This document shows, piece after piece, positions 1-7,236 of a DNA stretch of 13,678 nt (positions are counted from its first letter, which is position 1; each line of letters starts with the position of its first letter). The translations under genes and the position numbers were made by a program. The notes beneath the pieces were generated by a model. It searched no databases. It saw only the letters and a list, made by a program, of their open reading frames with translations, and was not told the DNA's origin. The DNA is from an uncultured Bacteroidales bacterium. Its GTDB lineage: Bacteria; Bacteroidota; Bacteroidia; Bacteroidales; P3. The stretch is taken from assembly GCA_937910265.1 (NCBI GenBank), contig CALEPD010000254.1:1-13678 (forward strand), read 5' to 3'.

Positions 1-332
1 ACATTGAGAACCCCGCAACGACAATTCTGTGCGTTGGGTACTGCGAGCCTAAAACATTGGGGGCAAAAATCATGCGCGGAGACAAAACCGTCAGCATATT
101 CGGACGACCACATATTGTACGAGCTGAATTGCGCCGTATAGAATCACTGTCGGGACACGCTGACTACAGCGAAATGATCAACTACATAGGCTGCCAAGAC
201 AAACGGAAATTGAAAAAGATTTTCTTAGTACACGGCGAAGCCGAATCGCAAGTGCGATTCAAGGAAACATTAAGACAAGTTGGTTGGAAAAAAGTTGACA
301 TCCCCTCATTCCGAGACGAAGTTGAATTATGA
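1..332 (+). CDS. MBL-fold (beta-CASP) RNA metallo-hydrolase, C-terminal part (5' truncated)
   Basis: The reading frame is open from position 3 at the window edge, so only the last ~110 residues are present. It matches the C-terminal end of beta-CASP metallo-beta-lactamase proteins (the YSH1/CPSF-like exonuclease group). Visible marks are the ILCVGYCEPKTLG segment, the SLSGHADYSEM motif whose His is a family metal ligand, and IFLVHGEAESQ with the last conserved His. The tail PSFRDEVEL is also typical. Family members are metal-dependent RNA hydrolases, or hydrolases of unknown substrate, in the cytoplasm. A TTG at 57 could be read as a start, but homology clearly continues upstream of it, so the gene begins outside the window. 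Its TGA stop overlaps the ATG of the next gene (ATGA, 329-332), which suggests translational coupling with the transporter. The substrate cannot be told from this fragment. Confidence 0.88.
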   Translation, partial: IENPATTILCVGYCEPKTLGAKIMRGDKTVSIFGRPHIVRAELRRIESLSGHADYSEMINYIGCQDKRKLKKIFLVHGEAESQVRFKETLRQVGWKKVDIPSFRDEVEL

Positions 333-1783
333 AAAGTCTGATATTGTGCATAATACTCCTATTATTGGGATATTTCATATATGCCAAAATATTGGAAAAG
401 GTAATAGGAGTTGACCCCAAGCGGGTTACGCCGGCAATTACAAAAGCTGACGGGGTTGACTATGTACCCATGAAGCCATGGAAAATATTCCTCATACAAT
501 TTCTCAACATAGCAGGCGTGGGACCGATATGCGGTGCCATAATGGGAGCCCAATTCGGAAGCTCGTCGTTTATATGGATCACATTGGGAAGCATTTTTGC
601 AGGCGCTGTACATGATTTCATAGCCGGATTCATCTCCATAAGAAAAGACGGAGCATCCCTTCCTGAAATACACGGGGAATACCTTGGCAAGCGCGGTAAG
701 GTTGTGATGCGGATATTCACAATAATATTGATGGTATTGGTTGGCGCGGTATTCATCAACACCCCGGCAATCCTGCTCAACAACAACTTCACCCCCGATT
801 GGAATATATTCATCTGGATAGGAATTATTTTCGCATATTATCTTGTTGCCACAGTATTGCCGATTGACAAGCTTATAGGAAAAATCTACCCCATATTCGG
901 ATTGATGCTGATTGGGATGGCCATTGCACTGATTGTTGCATTTATTTTGTACCAGCCACACATACCCGAACTATGGGAAGGACTGGGAAACAGACATCCC
1001 GACGCTGTGCGGAACCCGATATTCCCGATGATGTTCATTAGCATTGCATGTGGAGCCATCAGCGGATTCCACGCCACACAATCTCCACTTATGGCACGTT
1101 GCATGGTCAGCGAGAAACAATGCCGCCCCATTTTTTACGGCTCAATGATTACCGAGGGAGTCGTTGCACTGATATGGGCAGCGGCAGCAGCTTACTTCTT
1201 CCATGCAAAACCTGAATTGAGTGCAGGACAAAGCGGAAACACCATGGTTGGAATTATCGCGAACGAATGGTTCAGCCCCATAATTGCCACAATCACCATA
1301 ATCGGTGTAATCAGTGCGGCAATCACATCGGGAGACACTGCGCTCAGATCGGCCCGTCTTATTGTGGCGGACTTTCTGAACTACAGTCAAAAAAGAATAA
1401 GCAGCCGTATCATTATTGCCCTACCCATATTCGCCGTAACCGCAGCCATATTGATTTACAGCATTGTTGATGCAAAAGGATTCGACATAATCTGGAGGTA
1501 TTTTGCATGGAGCAACCAGGTGCTTGCCACCATTACATTATGGGCAATAACCATATTCCTCACTCTAAAAAACAAGTGCCATTACATCTCGCTGATACCA
1601 GCCTTGTTCATGACCATGGTAACTGGATGCTTCCTGTTTGTAGCCGAAAAAGAGGGGTTGGGAACCATCTTGCCCAGATGGATTGGATACGGCATCGGGG
1701 CCATCATCACCGTTTCGACATACATTCTTTTCCTTGTATGGAAAAGGAAAAAACACAACACCAACACAATAGAACGACAATAG
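329..1783 (+). CDS. cstA: CstA-family carbon starvation / peptide (pyruvate) transporter, short form
   Basis: A 484-residue, very hydrophobic inner-membrane protein with about a dozen predicted membrane segments. Family signatures are clear: DPKRVTPA near residue 29; the PICGAIMGAQFG region (~66-77); GFHATQSPLMARC (~246-258); TSGDTALRSAR (~333-343); and WRYFAWSNQVLA (~389-400). Enterobacterial members (CstA, BtsT) import peptides or pyruvate and have roughly 700 residues; this one is the shorter form and lacks their C-terminal extension. It ends in a basic tail (WKRKKH...), consistent with a cytoplasmic C terminus. The ATG overlaps the upstream hydrolase stop by 4 bp, so the pair is probably co-translated. 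The family is secure; the actual substrate in this organism is not known from sequence. Confidence 0.93.
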   Translation: MKSLILCIILLLLGYFIYAKILEKVIGVDPKRVTPAITKADGVDYVPMKPWKIFLIQFLNIAGVGPICGAIMGAQFGSSSFIWITLGSIFAGAVHDFIAGFISIRKDGASLPEIHGEYLGKRGKVVMRIFTIILMVLVGAVFINTPAILLNNNFTPDWNIFIWIGIIFAYYLVATVLPIDKLIGKIYPIFGLMLIGMAIALIVAFILYQPHIPELWEGLGNRHPDAVRNPIFPMMFISIACGAISGFHATQSPLMARCMVSEKQCRPIFYGSMITEGVVALIWAAAAAYFFHAKPELSAGQSGNTMVGIIANEWFSPIIATITIIGVISAAITSGDTALRSARLIVADFLNYSQKRISSRIIIALPIFAVTAAILIYSIVDAKGFDIIWRYFAWSNQVLATITLWAITIFLTLKNKCHYISLIPALFMTMVTGCFLFVAEKEGLGTILPRWIGYGIGAIITVSTYILFLVWKRKKHNTNTIERQ

Positions 1784-1819
1784 TCACGTTATCAAAAAAC
1801 AAAATCAATTTAACACAAA

Positions 1820-2644
1820 ATGAAGAAATTCATAACAATCTCACTTTCAGTTCTATTTATAGCATCTGCTTTTGCACAGAGCAAACCGCGCAAAAACTCC
1901 CGCGCTGAAATGAGCATTAATGGAAATGCCCTTTACGTCATAGAATACACCTACAACCTTCACGGCGGAAAGAACGGTGGACGCCAATTGGTATGCATTG
2001 ACTCCATCACATTCGACAAACGTGGCAATTTCCAAGATAAAATCAGAAGAAAAGACGGGTCATACACATGGTATTCCTACTACTTTGATGTGAACGGATA
2101 TCCATTGGGCTGGAATGAATATGACGAAAACAATGCCCTTACCGGCCGTACCGCATATTTGAACGACAAAAACGGAAACCGTATTGAACGTACCGTTTAT
2201 CTGGGACAGATGATGACAAAGAAAGAATCGTCACGTTATGAAAACAACCGTTTGGTTGAAGAACAAAGTTTCGACGCCGACGGCACAATGACTGAACGTC
2301 GCGTATACAAATACGACTCACAGGGAAACAATACCGAATTAGAGTTCTACAACAGAGAAGGAGACTTGAAACAGCGTTACCTGTACAAATACGACAACCA
2401 CGGAAACCGTATTGAATGGAGATTCTACGATGCCGATGAGTTTCTGGTTGCGCTCACCACCTACTACTACGACAATCATGACCACGTGATTGAAGTTTCA
2501 AGCTTCAATTATGACGAACACCTCAACTGGAAACACAGCTATGTGTACGAATACGACGAGGAGGACAACTGGGTACGCCAAACCATTTATCGCAACAACA
2601 CTCCCTATCAAGTAATTGAACGTGAGATTGCATTTCCGTACTAA
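1820..2644 (+). CDS. Secreted YD-repeat-like protein of unknown function
   Basis: A 274-residue protein with a clear signal peptide, likely cut after Ala19 (ASAFA|Q), so it is exported. After a short linker (residues 20-60) most of the protein is a degenerate repeat of about 26-27 residues. The pattern is Y-x-Y-D, two or three residues, G-N, then I/T-E, an aromatic, and D/E-x-G-x-L. The clearest units start near residues 163, 189, 216 and 243; weaker ones lie around 85, 112 and 138. This resembles the YD/RHS-like repeats of many Bacteroidota surface proteins, which form beta-sheet solenoids or barrels. There is no RHS core and no toxin domain, so an RHS toxin is unlikely. It starts 36 bp after cstA and ends just before a strong terminator, so it may be the last gene of that transcript. 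Function is unknown. Confidence 0.8.
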   Translation: MKKFITISLSVLFIASAFAQSKPRKNSRAEMSINGNALYVIEYTYNLHGGKNGGRQLVCIDSITFDKRGNFQDKIRRKDGSYTWYSYYFDVNGYPLGWNEYDENNALTGRTAYLNDKNGNRIERTVYLGQMMTKKESSRYENNRLVEEQSFDADGTMTERRVYKYDSQGNNTELEFYNREGDLKQRYLYKYDNHGNRIEWRFYDADEFLVALTTYYYDNHDHVIEVSSFNYDEHLNWKHSYVYEYDEEDNWVRQTIYRNNTPYQVIEREIAFPY

Positions 2645-2661
2645 TACCGGATTTAAATAAT

Positions 2662-2694
2662 AAAAAAGGAGGTTCCAAATGAACCTCCTTTTTT
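2662..2694. terminator. Bidirectional Rho-independent terminator
   Basis: A perfect 8-bp GC-rich stem (2668-2675 with 2681-2688, GGAGGTTC/GAACCTCC) has a 5-nt loop. It is flanked by six A on the left and six T on the right, so each strand reads as stem plus T-tract, and the A/T runs can lengthen the stem to 14 bp. It lies 17 bp after the YD-repeat gene stop and between convergent genes, so it fits termination of both the cstA-side transcript and the transketolase-cluster transcript. Confidence 0.93.
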
Positions 2695-2712
2695 ATTTAT
2701 TCAAAACCATGC

Positions 2713-2731
2713 CTGTTTGCGAGACAAACAG
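2713..2731. repeat. Perfect inverted repeat in the 3' UTR of the LOG-nuclease gene
   Basis: CTGTTTG (2713-2719) and CAAACAG (2725-2731) form a 7-bp stem with a 5-nt CGAGA loop. It lies 22 bp downstream of the LOG-nuclease stop and before the bidirectional terminator when read on the - strand. There is no clean T-tract on either side, so it is probably a secondary 3'-end hairpin (processing or stability) rather than a terminator on its own. Confidence 0.45.
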
Positions 2732-2753
2732 CTCGGTTGAAAGCACACACAAA

Positions 2754-3968
2754 CTATACTGTACGTGAGCAATAGCGTTTATATGGGCATTCGTAAGGCG
2801 ATTCACAATGCCGGCCCGGAACAATCTGAGGTTCATTGTGCCGTAACACTTCACGCATGCGATCAACCCGCTGCTGTACATCAACACTTTGAGATAAAGC
2901 GTATGATAAAACATCTTCAACCACAAAACCCTCAGTGCCATCGTTGTACACTATAGAGAAACTATCAATATTCCACTGCAAGTTATCGGAAGGATACTGA
3001 CTTTTAAGAGCATTATCGATAACGAAACATTGAACTGACACGTCGTTGCGGAACGTATCGCTTATCTGCTTCGAGTTTTTCACCTCGTAGATATCAATGC
3101 GGCCATCTTCATGTTTGACTAAAACGTCGGCCATTACGAATACATCCTTATAAATAAATCCAGCCTCAAAAAGGACCACCCTACCGGGTTGTAACAACAA
3201 TTTGCGTGTTACCACAGGATATTCCGGACTTGCAATCTTAGAGACTCTGCTCACATCGACACCGTCGGGAAATGTAGTCTTATACCTACTCTCGAAGAGA
3301 CGTCCGCCTTTAAACAATTCGAGTGTAGCAGGGTCGTAGTAGGCCATTTTAGGATTGAAAACGTCGAGATACATAGCTTTCTCGCACTGCAATCCGCGCA
3401 CATATTTCGATTTCGACATACGGGGTGCACGTCGAACGATGGAATCCATTAACGATGCCGGATTGTCGGAAACCACAATCGAGTTGTATGTCTCAGAATC
3501 AAAAAGTCCACAAGAAACCATTTGCTTCAATTGAAGAAGAAATGAATCATAATAGCCATCGACATTCAGAATGGCCACAGTCTTGGATCGTGGAAAGCGT
3601 TTAATCTGGTTGAACGTCAACATTTCGGTAACCTCGTCGAGCGTACCGATACCACCCGGAAGGGCAATAAACGCATCCGACATATCGGCAATGACAGACT
3701 TTCTCTCGGCAAAATCCTTCACCAGAATCAACTCTGAGACCTGCTGAGAATTAATTACCTCGTCAGAAAAGAATGTCGGAATAACACCAGTGACGTGGGC
3801 ACCGGAACGAAGCGCGGCATCGGACACCACTCCCATGTAGCCCAAATTGCTTCCCCCATAAACAAGCGAATGTCCCAAAGAAGCAATCAGCTGCCCCATC
3901 GAAGTAGCAGCTGATTGATATTTTGGATTGTCCGATATACGGGCACCACAAAAAACAGCGATTTTCAT
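2754..3968 (-). CDS. LOG-family phosphoribohydrolase fused to Cas4/DUF2779-like PD-(D/E)XK nuclease domain
   Basis: A 404-residue two-domain protein. Residues 1-~178 are a complete LOG (TIGR00730-type) Rossmann domain: GGSNLGYMG (~38-46), the R-K pair at 89-90, and the signature PGGIGTLDE at 104-112. LOG enzymes hydrolyse nucleoside 5'-monophosphates (cytokinin nucleotides in plants) to base plus ribose 5-phosphate, and usually stop at about 180-200 residues. Residues ~184-404 look like the Cas4/RecB-type nuclease domain at the start of DUF2779 proteins: SKSKYVRGLQC (Cys195), FKGGRLFE, Asp281 (ADVL), Glu295-x-Lys297 (EVK), Gln313, and a C-terminal cluster Cys388-x5-Cys394-x5-Cys400, which with Cys195 could hold an Fe-S cluster. 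Met184, at the domain junction, could be an internal start or a relic of a separate gene, but the frame is unbroken. The gene begins 2 nt after the transketolase C-half stop. Domain calls are strong; the joint role is unknown. Confidence 0.85.
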   Translation of the reverse strand: MKIAVFCGARISDNPKYQSAATSMGQLIASLGHSLVYGGSNLGYMGVVSDAALRSGAHVTGVIPTFFSDEVINSQQVSELILVKDFAERKSVIADMSDAFIALPGGIGTLDEVTEMLTFNQIKRFPRSKTVAILNVDGYYDSFLLQLKQMVSCGLFDSETYNSIVVSDNPASLMDSIVRRAPRMSKSKYVRGLQCEKAMYLDVFNPKMAYYDPATLELFKGGRLFESRYKTTFPDGVDVSRVSKIASPEYPVVTRKLLLQPGRVVLFEAGFIYKDVFVMADVLVKHEDGRIDIYEVKNSKQISDTFRNDVSVQCFVIDNALKSQYPSDNLQWNIDSFSIVYNDGTEGFVVEDVLSYALSQSVDVQQRVDRMREVLRHNEPQIVPGRHCESPYECPYKRYCSRTV

Positions 3969-3970
3969 TG

Positions 3971-4921
3971 TTATTTGCGCTTCATTACAACCCGTACCTT
4001 ATTGATAATGTCGGATGCACGAAGACCGTAATTGGTGAGCATTTCGTCAGGAGTTCCTGATTCACCGAAGCGGTCGTCAACTGCAACGTATTCCATTGGT
4101 GTGGGGCAATTCATGGCCAACACTTGCGCAACGCTGTCGCCGAGACCATTGTTTATAAGATGCTCCTCACAGGTGACAACTGCGCGGGTTTTACGAGCAG
4201 AGGCAATGATGGCTTCGCTATCGAGAGGTTTGATGGTATGGATATTGACAACCTCAGCAGATATGCCCTCTTCTTTGAGGATTCTGGCAGCCTCGAGGGC
4301 TTCCCATACAAGGTGTCCGCATGCGAAGAGCGTCACGTCGCTACCTTCGACCAATAATTGAGCCTTACCTATTTCAAAAGGAGCATTTTCCGGGGTAAAA
4401 TTAGGCATTTTTGAACGGCCGAGACGCAAGTATACCGGACCATCATGTTCGGCAGCCGCAATGGTGGCAGCTTTAGCCTGATTGAAATCGCAAGGCACCA
4501 ACACAGTCATGCGCGGCAGAGCCTTCATCAAACCGATATCCTCCATAGTTTGGTGGGTAGCACCATCCTCGCCGAGAGAAATACCAGCATGGGAGCCGCA
4601 AATTTTGACGTTTTTATTTGAGTAAGCCACAACTTGACGTATTTGGTCATAGACACGTCCAGTTACAAATTCGGCAAAGCCTCCCAAGAAAGGCACTTTG
4701 CCACAAAGAGAAAGACCTGCGGCAATGCCAACCATATTGGCCTCGGCAATACCACACTGAATGAATCGGTCAGGATAAGCTTTAGCGAATCCATCCATTT
4801 TGACAGAGCCAGTCACATCGGCACTCAATGCCACTACATTGGCGTTAAGCCTACCGGCTTCAACAAGGCCTTCGCCCATGCCGGTACGCAATTCTTTTTG
4901 ATTTTGAAGTTCGTATTTCAT
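3971..4921 (-). CDS. Transketolase, C-terminal subunit (split form)
   Basis: 316 residues covering the pyrimidine-binding and C-terminal domains of transketolase. The GIAEANM motif contains Glu60, equivalent to the catalytic glutamate that activates thiamine diphosphate. GSHAGISLGEDGATHQTMEDIGLM-type residues (His111, His123) and VYLRLGRSKMP follow, and the C-terminal domain starts near residue 183 (NIHTIKPLD, CEEHLINNGLG, DRFGESGTPDEM). The ThDP diphosphate motif GDG...NN is absent, as expected for this half, so it must pair with the N-terminal subunit encoded at 6349-7200. Together they would move two-carbon ketol units in the non-oxidative pentose phosphate pathway (xylulose 5-phosphate, ribose 5-phosphate, erythrose 4-phosphate). 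The gene lies 17 nt after the VWA gene and 2 nt before the LOG-nuclease gene. A DXS-type enzyme is less likely because DXS is normally a single chain. Confidence 0.94.
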   Translation of the reverse strand: MKYELQNQKELRTGMGEGLVEAGRLNANVVALSADVTGSVKMDGFAKAYPDRFIQCGIAEANMVGIAAGLSLCGKVPFLGGFAEFVTGRVYDQIRQVVAYSNKNVKICGSHAGISLGEDGATHQTMEDIGLMKALPRMTVLVPCDFNQAKAATIAAAEHDGPVYLRLGRSKMPNFTPENAPFEIGKAQLLVEGSDVTLFACGHLVWEALEAARILKEEGISAEVVNIHTIKPLDSEAIIASARKTRAVVTCEEHLINNGLGDSVAQVLAMNCPTPMEYVAVDDRFGESGTPDEMLTNYGLRASDIINKVRVVMKRK

Positions 4922-4938
4922 ATTCGCAAATTTTATTC

Positions 4939-6321
4939 TTATTGAAGATATACATTGGTCTGCTGTCCCGACTTGATACTGAAGCGCTGCACTTGTACAG
5001 ACTCGTAAGAAGTGTTTCCTTGAGGCTTCAACACCAATTGATATTCGCCAGGGAGCAACAACAATCTTTCATTTATGCTATTAGGATTCAAATCAGACAC
5101 CCAAGTCAGGATTCCGTTCTCGAATTTAAAAACACTTCCCACACATATGGTCTTTGGTTTGGTAAGATTGAGCAATCCTGACATTGGAATTGTAAGATCG
5201 GTATTGGCCCCACTGCGGATTTCGACACCGTCTAAGTGCAACACCGGAGTAGTAAGCACATCGATATCGTAAAAGCCCGCACGGTAATACTGCTGGGTTC
5301 CCAAATCCTGCGTAGTCATGATGGCAGACTCGCCATGCTTGCGCACCAACATCTTGTAGACAGGGACCGACCAGTTGACTCGGTGTTGCTCGCTTCGTAC
5401 TCTCAGCCCCCCCTGCTCTATTTCAATATTCAAGTGACAGAGCGAATCGGGCGGGAATTTTACCCCTTTCATAACCATAGGAGGTTGAGAGAACAGTGTT
5501 ACATCGTATTCAACCAATGGGTCGATTTGCAATGTGTCGGGTACATAGCGGGAATCCATCGAATAGATGGTGTGATACTTTGCCACATGCGTTTGCTTGT
5601 CGTAGAACGCAATGGGGATATCGGTTTCGTACATCATACCCGAAGCGTCACGGACAGTGACAACCACGTCAGACCTCATTTCGGAGAGGGTGAAGATATT
5701 GTACAAAGCCTCGTCATATTGTTCCTCGTTGGGGAGATAGGTGAATTGACCTGCACACGACAAACTATTCTGAAAGTCGCTGGGATTGCCGATGCCCAAG
5801 ATAAACGTTTGGACTATCACTCCGCTTAACTGCACATGCCGGGCCACGGTGCATATATTTCCGTCACAGTCGTCCATTCCGTCGGTGATAATCAGAATGA
5901 TATTACGCGATGAACCTGTGGCCGGGAAATCGTTCAATGCATCGGTAAGGGCAGACGCAGCCGTACAACCGCCGTTGGGGACAAGTGTCTTGATTTTACT
6001 CTGGATTTTATAATTGTTATCGTCAGAGAACGGCACTTCGAGACGGGTGCCGAAGGCATCCTTATTGAGATGACCGAACACCCTCAATGCCACGTCAATG
6101 TTGTTTTTACTTGCTACACTATCGATGAATTTAAGTAAAACCTTTTGAGTGATTTTTATCTTCGAGTCGCTTTGCCATTGTTCCCACATGCTGTTCGAGC
6201 AATCGAGAATCAGCAACAATCTGGTTCGTTCCTGCGATTGAGACGCAGAATACTCCAGCCGCTGAGCATGAGCGGAGAGGAACATTACCGCGAACAACAA
6301 TATAAAAGAGAGCCGTTTCAC
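4939..6321 (-). CDS. Secreted von Willebrand factor A (VWA) domain protein
   Basis: 460 residues with an N-terminal signal peptide (about 1-19, LSAHA|Q), so the protein is exported; no C-terminal membrane anchor or sorting tail is obvious. The VWA domain spans roughly residues 33-215 and has an intact metal-ion site (MIDAS): D40-x-S42-x-S44, Thr120 in NGGCTAAS, and Asp147 in IIITDGMDD. Such domains bind proteins through a Mg2+ ion. The remaining ~245 residues look all-beta and include VVVTVRDASG and the repeated phrase 'LPGEYQLVLKP' near the end, suggesting small beta-sandwich domains. I do not recognise a named family for this part. The start is GTG (6319-6321), giving an ideal signal peptide; no better ATG exists. 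It sits 27 nt after one transketolase half and 17 nt before the other, an unexpected place for a periplasmic or surface protein. Confidence 0.88.
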   Translation of the reverse strand: MKRLSFILLFAVMFLSAHAQRLEYSASQSQERTRLLLILDCSNSMWEQWQSDSKIKITQKVLLKFIDSVASKNNIDVALRVFGHLNKDAFGTRLEVPFSDDNNYKIQSKIKTLVPNGGCTAASALTDALNDFPATGSSRNIILIITDGMDDCDGNICTVARHVQLSGVIVQTFILGIGNPSDFQNSLSCAGQFTYLPNEEQYDEALYNIFTLSEMRSDVVVTVRDASGMMYETDIPIAFYDKQTHVAKYHTIYSMDSRYVPDTLQIDPLVEYDVTLFSQPPMVMKGVKFPPDSLCHLNIEIEQGGLRVRSEQHRVNWSVPVYKMLVRKHGESAIMTTQDLGTQQYYRAGFYDIDVLTTPVLHLDGVEIRSGANTDLTIPMSGLLNLTKPKTICVGSVFKFENGILTWVSDLNPNSINERLLLLPGEYQLVLKPQGNTSYESVQVQRFSIKSGQQTNVYLQ

Positions 6322-6348
6322 TTCAGACGCAATACAAAATAGATAATC

Positions 6349-7200
6349 CTAAAAATCGCCTAATTCGGTTTCGGGGAGCTGAGCCAAGGCCTTAGGCAGG
6401 TCGTCGGCAGAAACAACAGCCCCATGGAATTTGTTGGTACCTTGCATAAAGTCGACACCGTATCCCATCTCGGTTTTGAGAATGACGACAACCGGAGAGC
6501 CTTTACCGGCAAGATTCTTAGCAGACGCCATGCCATCGATTACCTGCTGCATGTCGTTGCCATTCTCGATAACGACAACCTTCCACATAAACGATTCGAA
6601 TTTGGCTTTCAGGTCGCCTAAATCCATAACTTGGGTGGTGGTGCCATCGATTTGCTGATTGTTGAAGTCTATTGTGGAAATCAAGTTGTCGACACCTTTT
6701 GCACCTGCAAACATGGCTGCCTCCCAAATCTGACCTTCCTGCAATTCGCCATCGCCATGAAGAGTGTAAACGATGTGGGGGTCGTTGGTCATCTTTTTAC
6801 CCAACGCCGCACCAATTCCTACACTCATGCCCTGTCCGAGAGATCCGGACGCCATGCGGATGCCGGGCAATGCGTGCTCGGTTGAGGGGTGGCCCTGCAG
6901 ACGTGTGCCGAACTTACGGAATGTATTGAGTTCCTCAACAGGGAAGAATCCTACACGGGCCATGACGGAATAGATTACCGGAGTGATGTGTCCTTGCGAA
7001 ACGAACAACATATCCTGGCCATTACCATCCATTGTAAAGTTTTCGGGCTGATGGTCCATCAGGTTGTACTGCATAGCAACCATCCAGTCGGCTGTGCCCA
7101 TTGAGCCACCAGGGTGACCGGATTTTGCAGCAGTTGTCATGCGAAGAATGTCTCTTCTTACTTGAGTTGCGATAATTTGTAATTCTTTTACAGTTTTCAT
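6349..7200 (-). CDS. Transketolase, N-terminal subunit (split form)
   Basis: 283 residues matching the ThDP diphosphate-binding half of transketolase. Seen in order: SGHPGGS with His29, SQGHITP with His71, LQGHPS with His104, GSLGQGMSVGIG (~118-130), and the ThDP/Mg2+ motif GDG (149-151) ending in FNNQQ (Asn180-Asn181). It ends where the pyrimidine domain of a one-chain transketolase (~660 residues) would start. The missing half is encoded at 3971-4921, and the two should assemble as an alpha2-beta2-type enzyme, as in other organisms with split transketolase. The gene starts 36 nt after the lipoprotein gene stop, with no promoter seen in the gap, so it is probably transcribed from the promoter at 7708-7738. 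Start ATG at 7198-7200. Confidence 0.94.
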   Translation of the reverse strand: MKTVKELQIIATQVRRDILRMTTAAKSGHPGGSMGTADWMVAMQYNLMDHQPENFTMDGNGQDMLFVSQGHITPVIYSVMARVGFFPVEELNTFRKFGTRLQGHPSTEHALPGIRMASGSLGQGMSVGIGAALGKKMTNDPHIVYTLHGDGELQEGQIWEAAMFAGAKGVDNLISTIDFNNQQIDGTTTQVMDLGDLKAKFESFMWKVVVIENGNDMQQVIDGMASAKNLAGKGSPVVVILKTEMGYGVDFMQGTNKFHGAVVSADDLPKALAQLPETELGDF

Positions 7201-7236
7201 GATTTATATCTTGTATCTATTTTGTTACGTTGAATA

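Noticed and set aside
57..332. TTG at 57 as the true start of the first gene
   Set aside because: Family-typical sequence (ILCVGYCEP) continues in frame upstream to the window edge, so the gene is truncated by the window.
1820..2644. RHS/contact-dependent toxin
   Set aside because: The repeats are few and degenerate, there is no RHS core motif or C-terminal toxin domain, and no immunity gene follows.
2754..3968. A true CRISPR Cas4 gene
   Set aside because: The nuclease domain resembles Cas4, but no repeat array or other cas gene is present, and it is fused to a LOG domain in a transketolase cluster.
3971..4921. 1-deoxy-xylulose-5-phosphate synthase fragment
   Set aside because: The partner half carries transketolase-type SGHPGGS, GHITP and GHPS motifs, and split organisation with these lengths is typical of transketolase.
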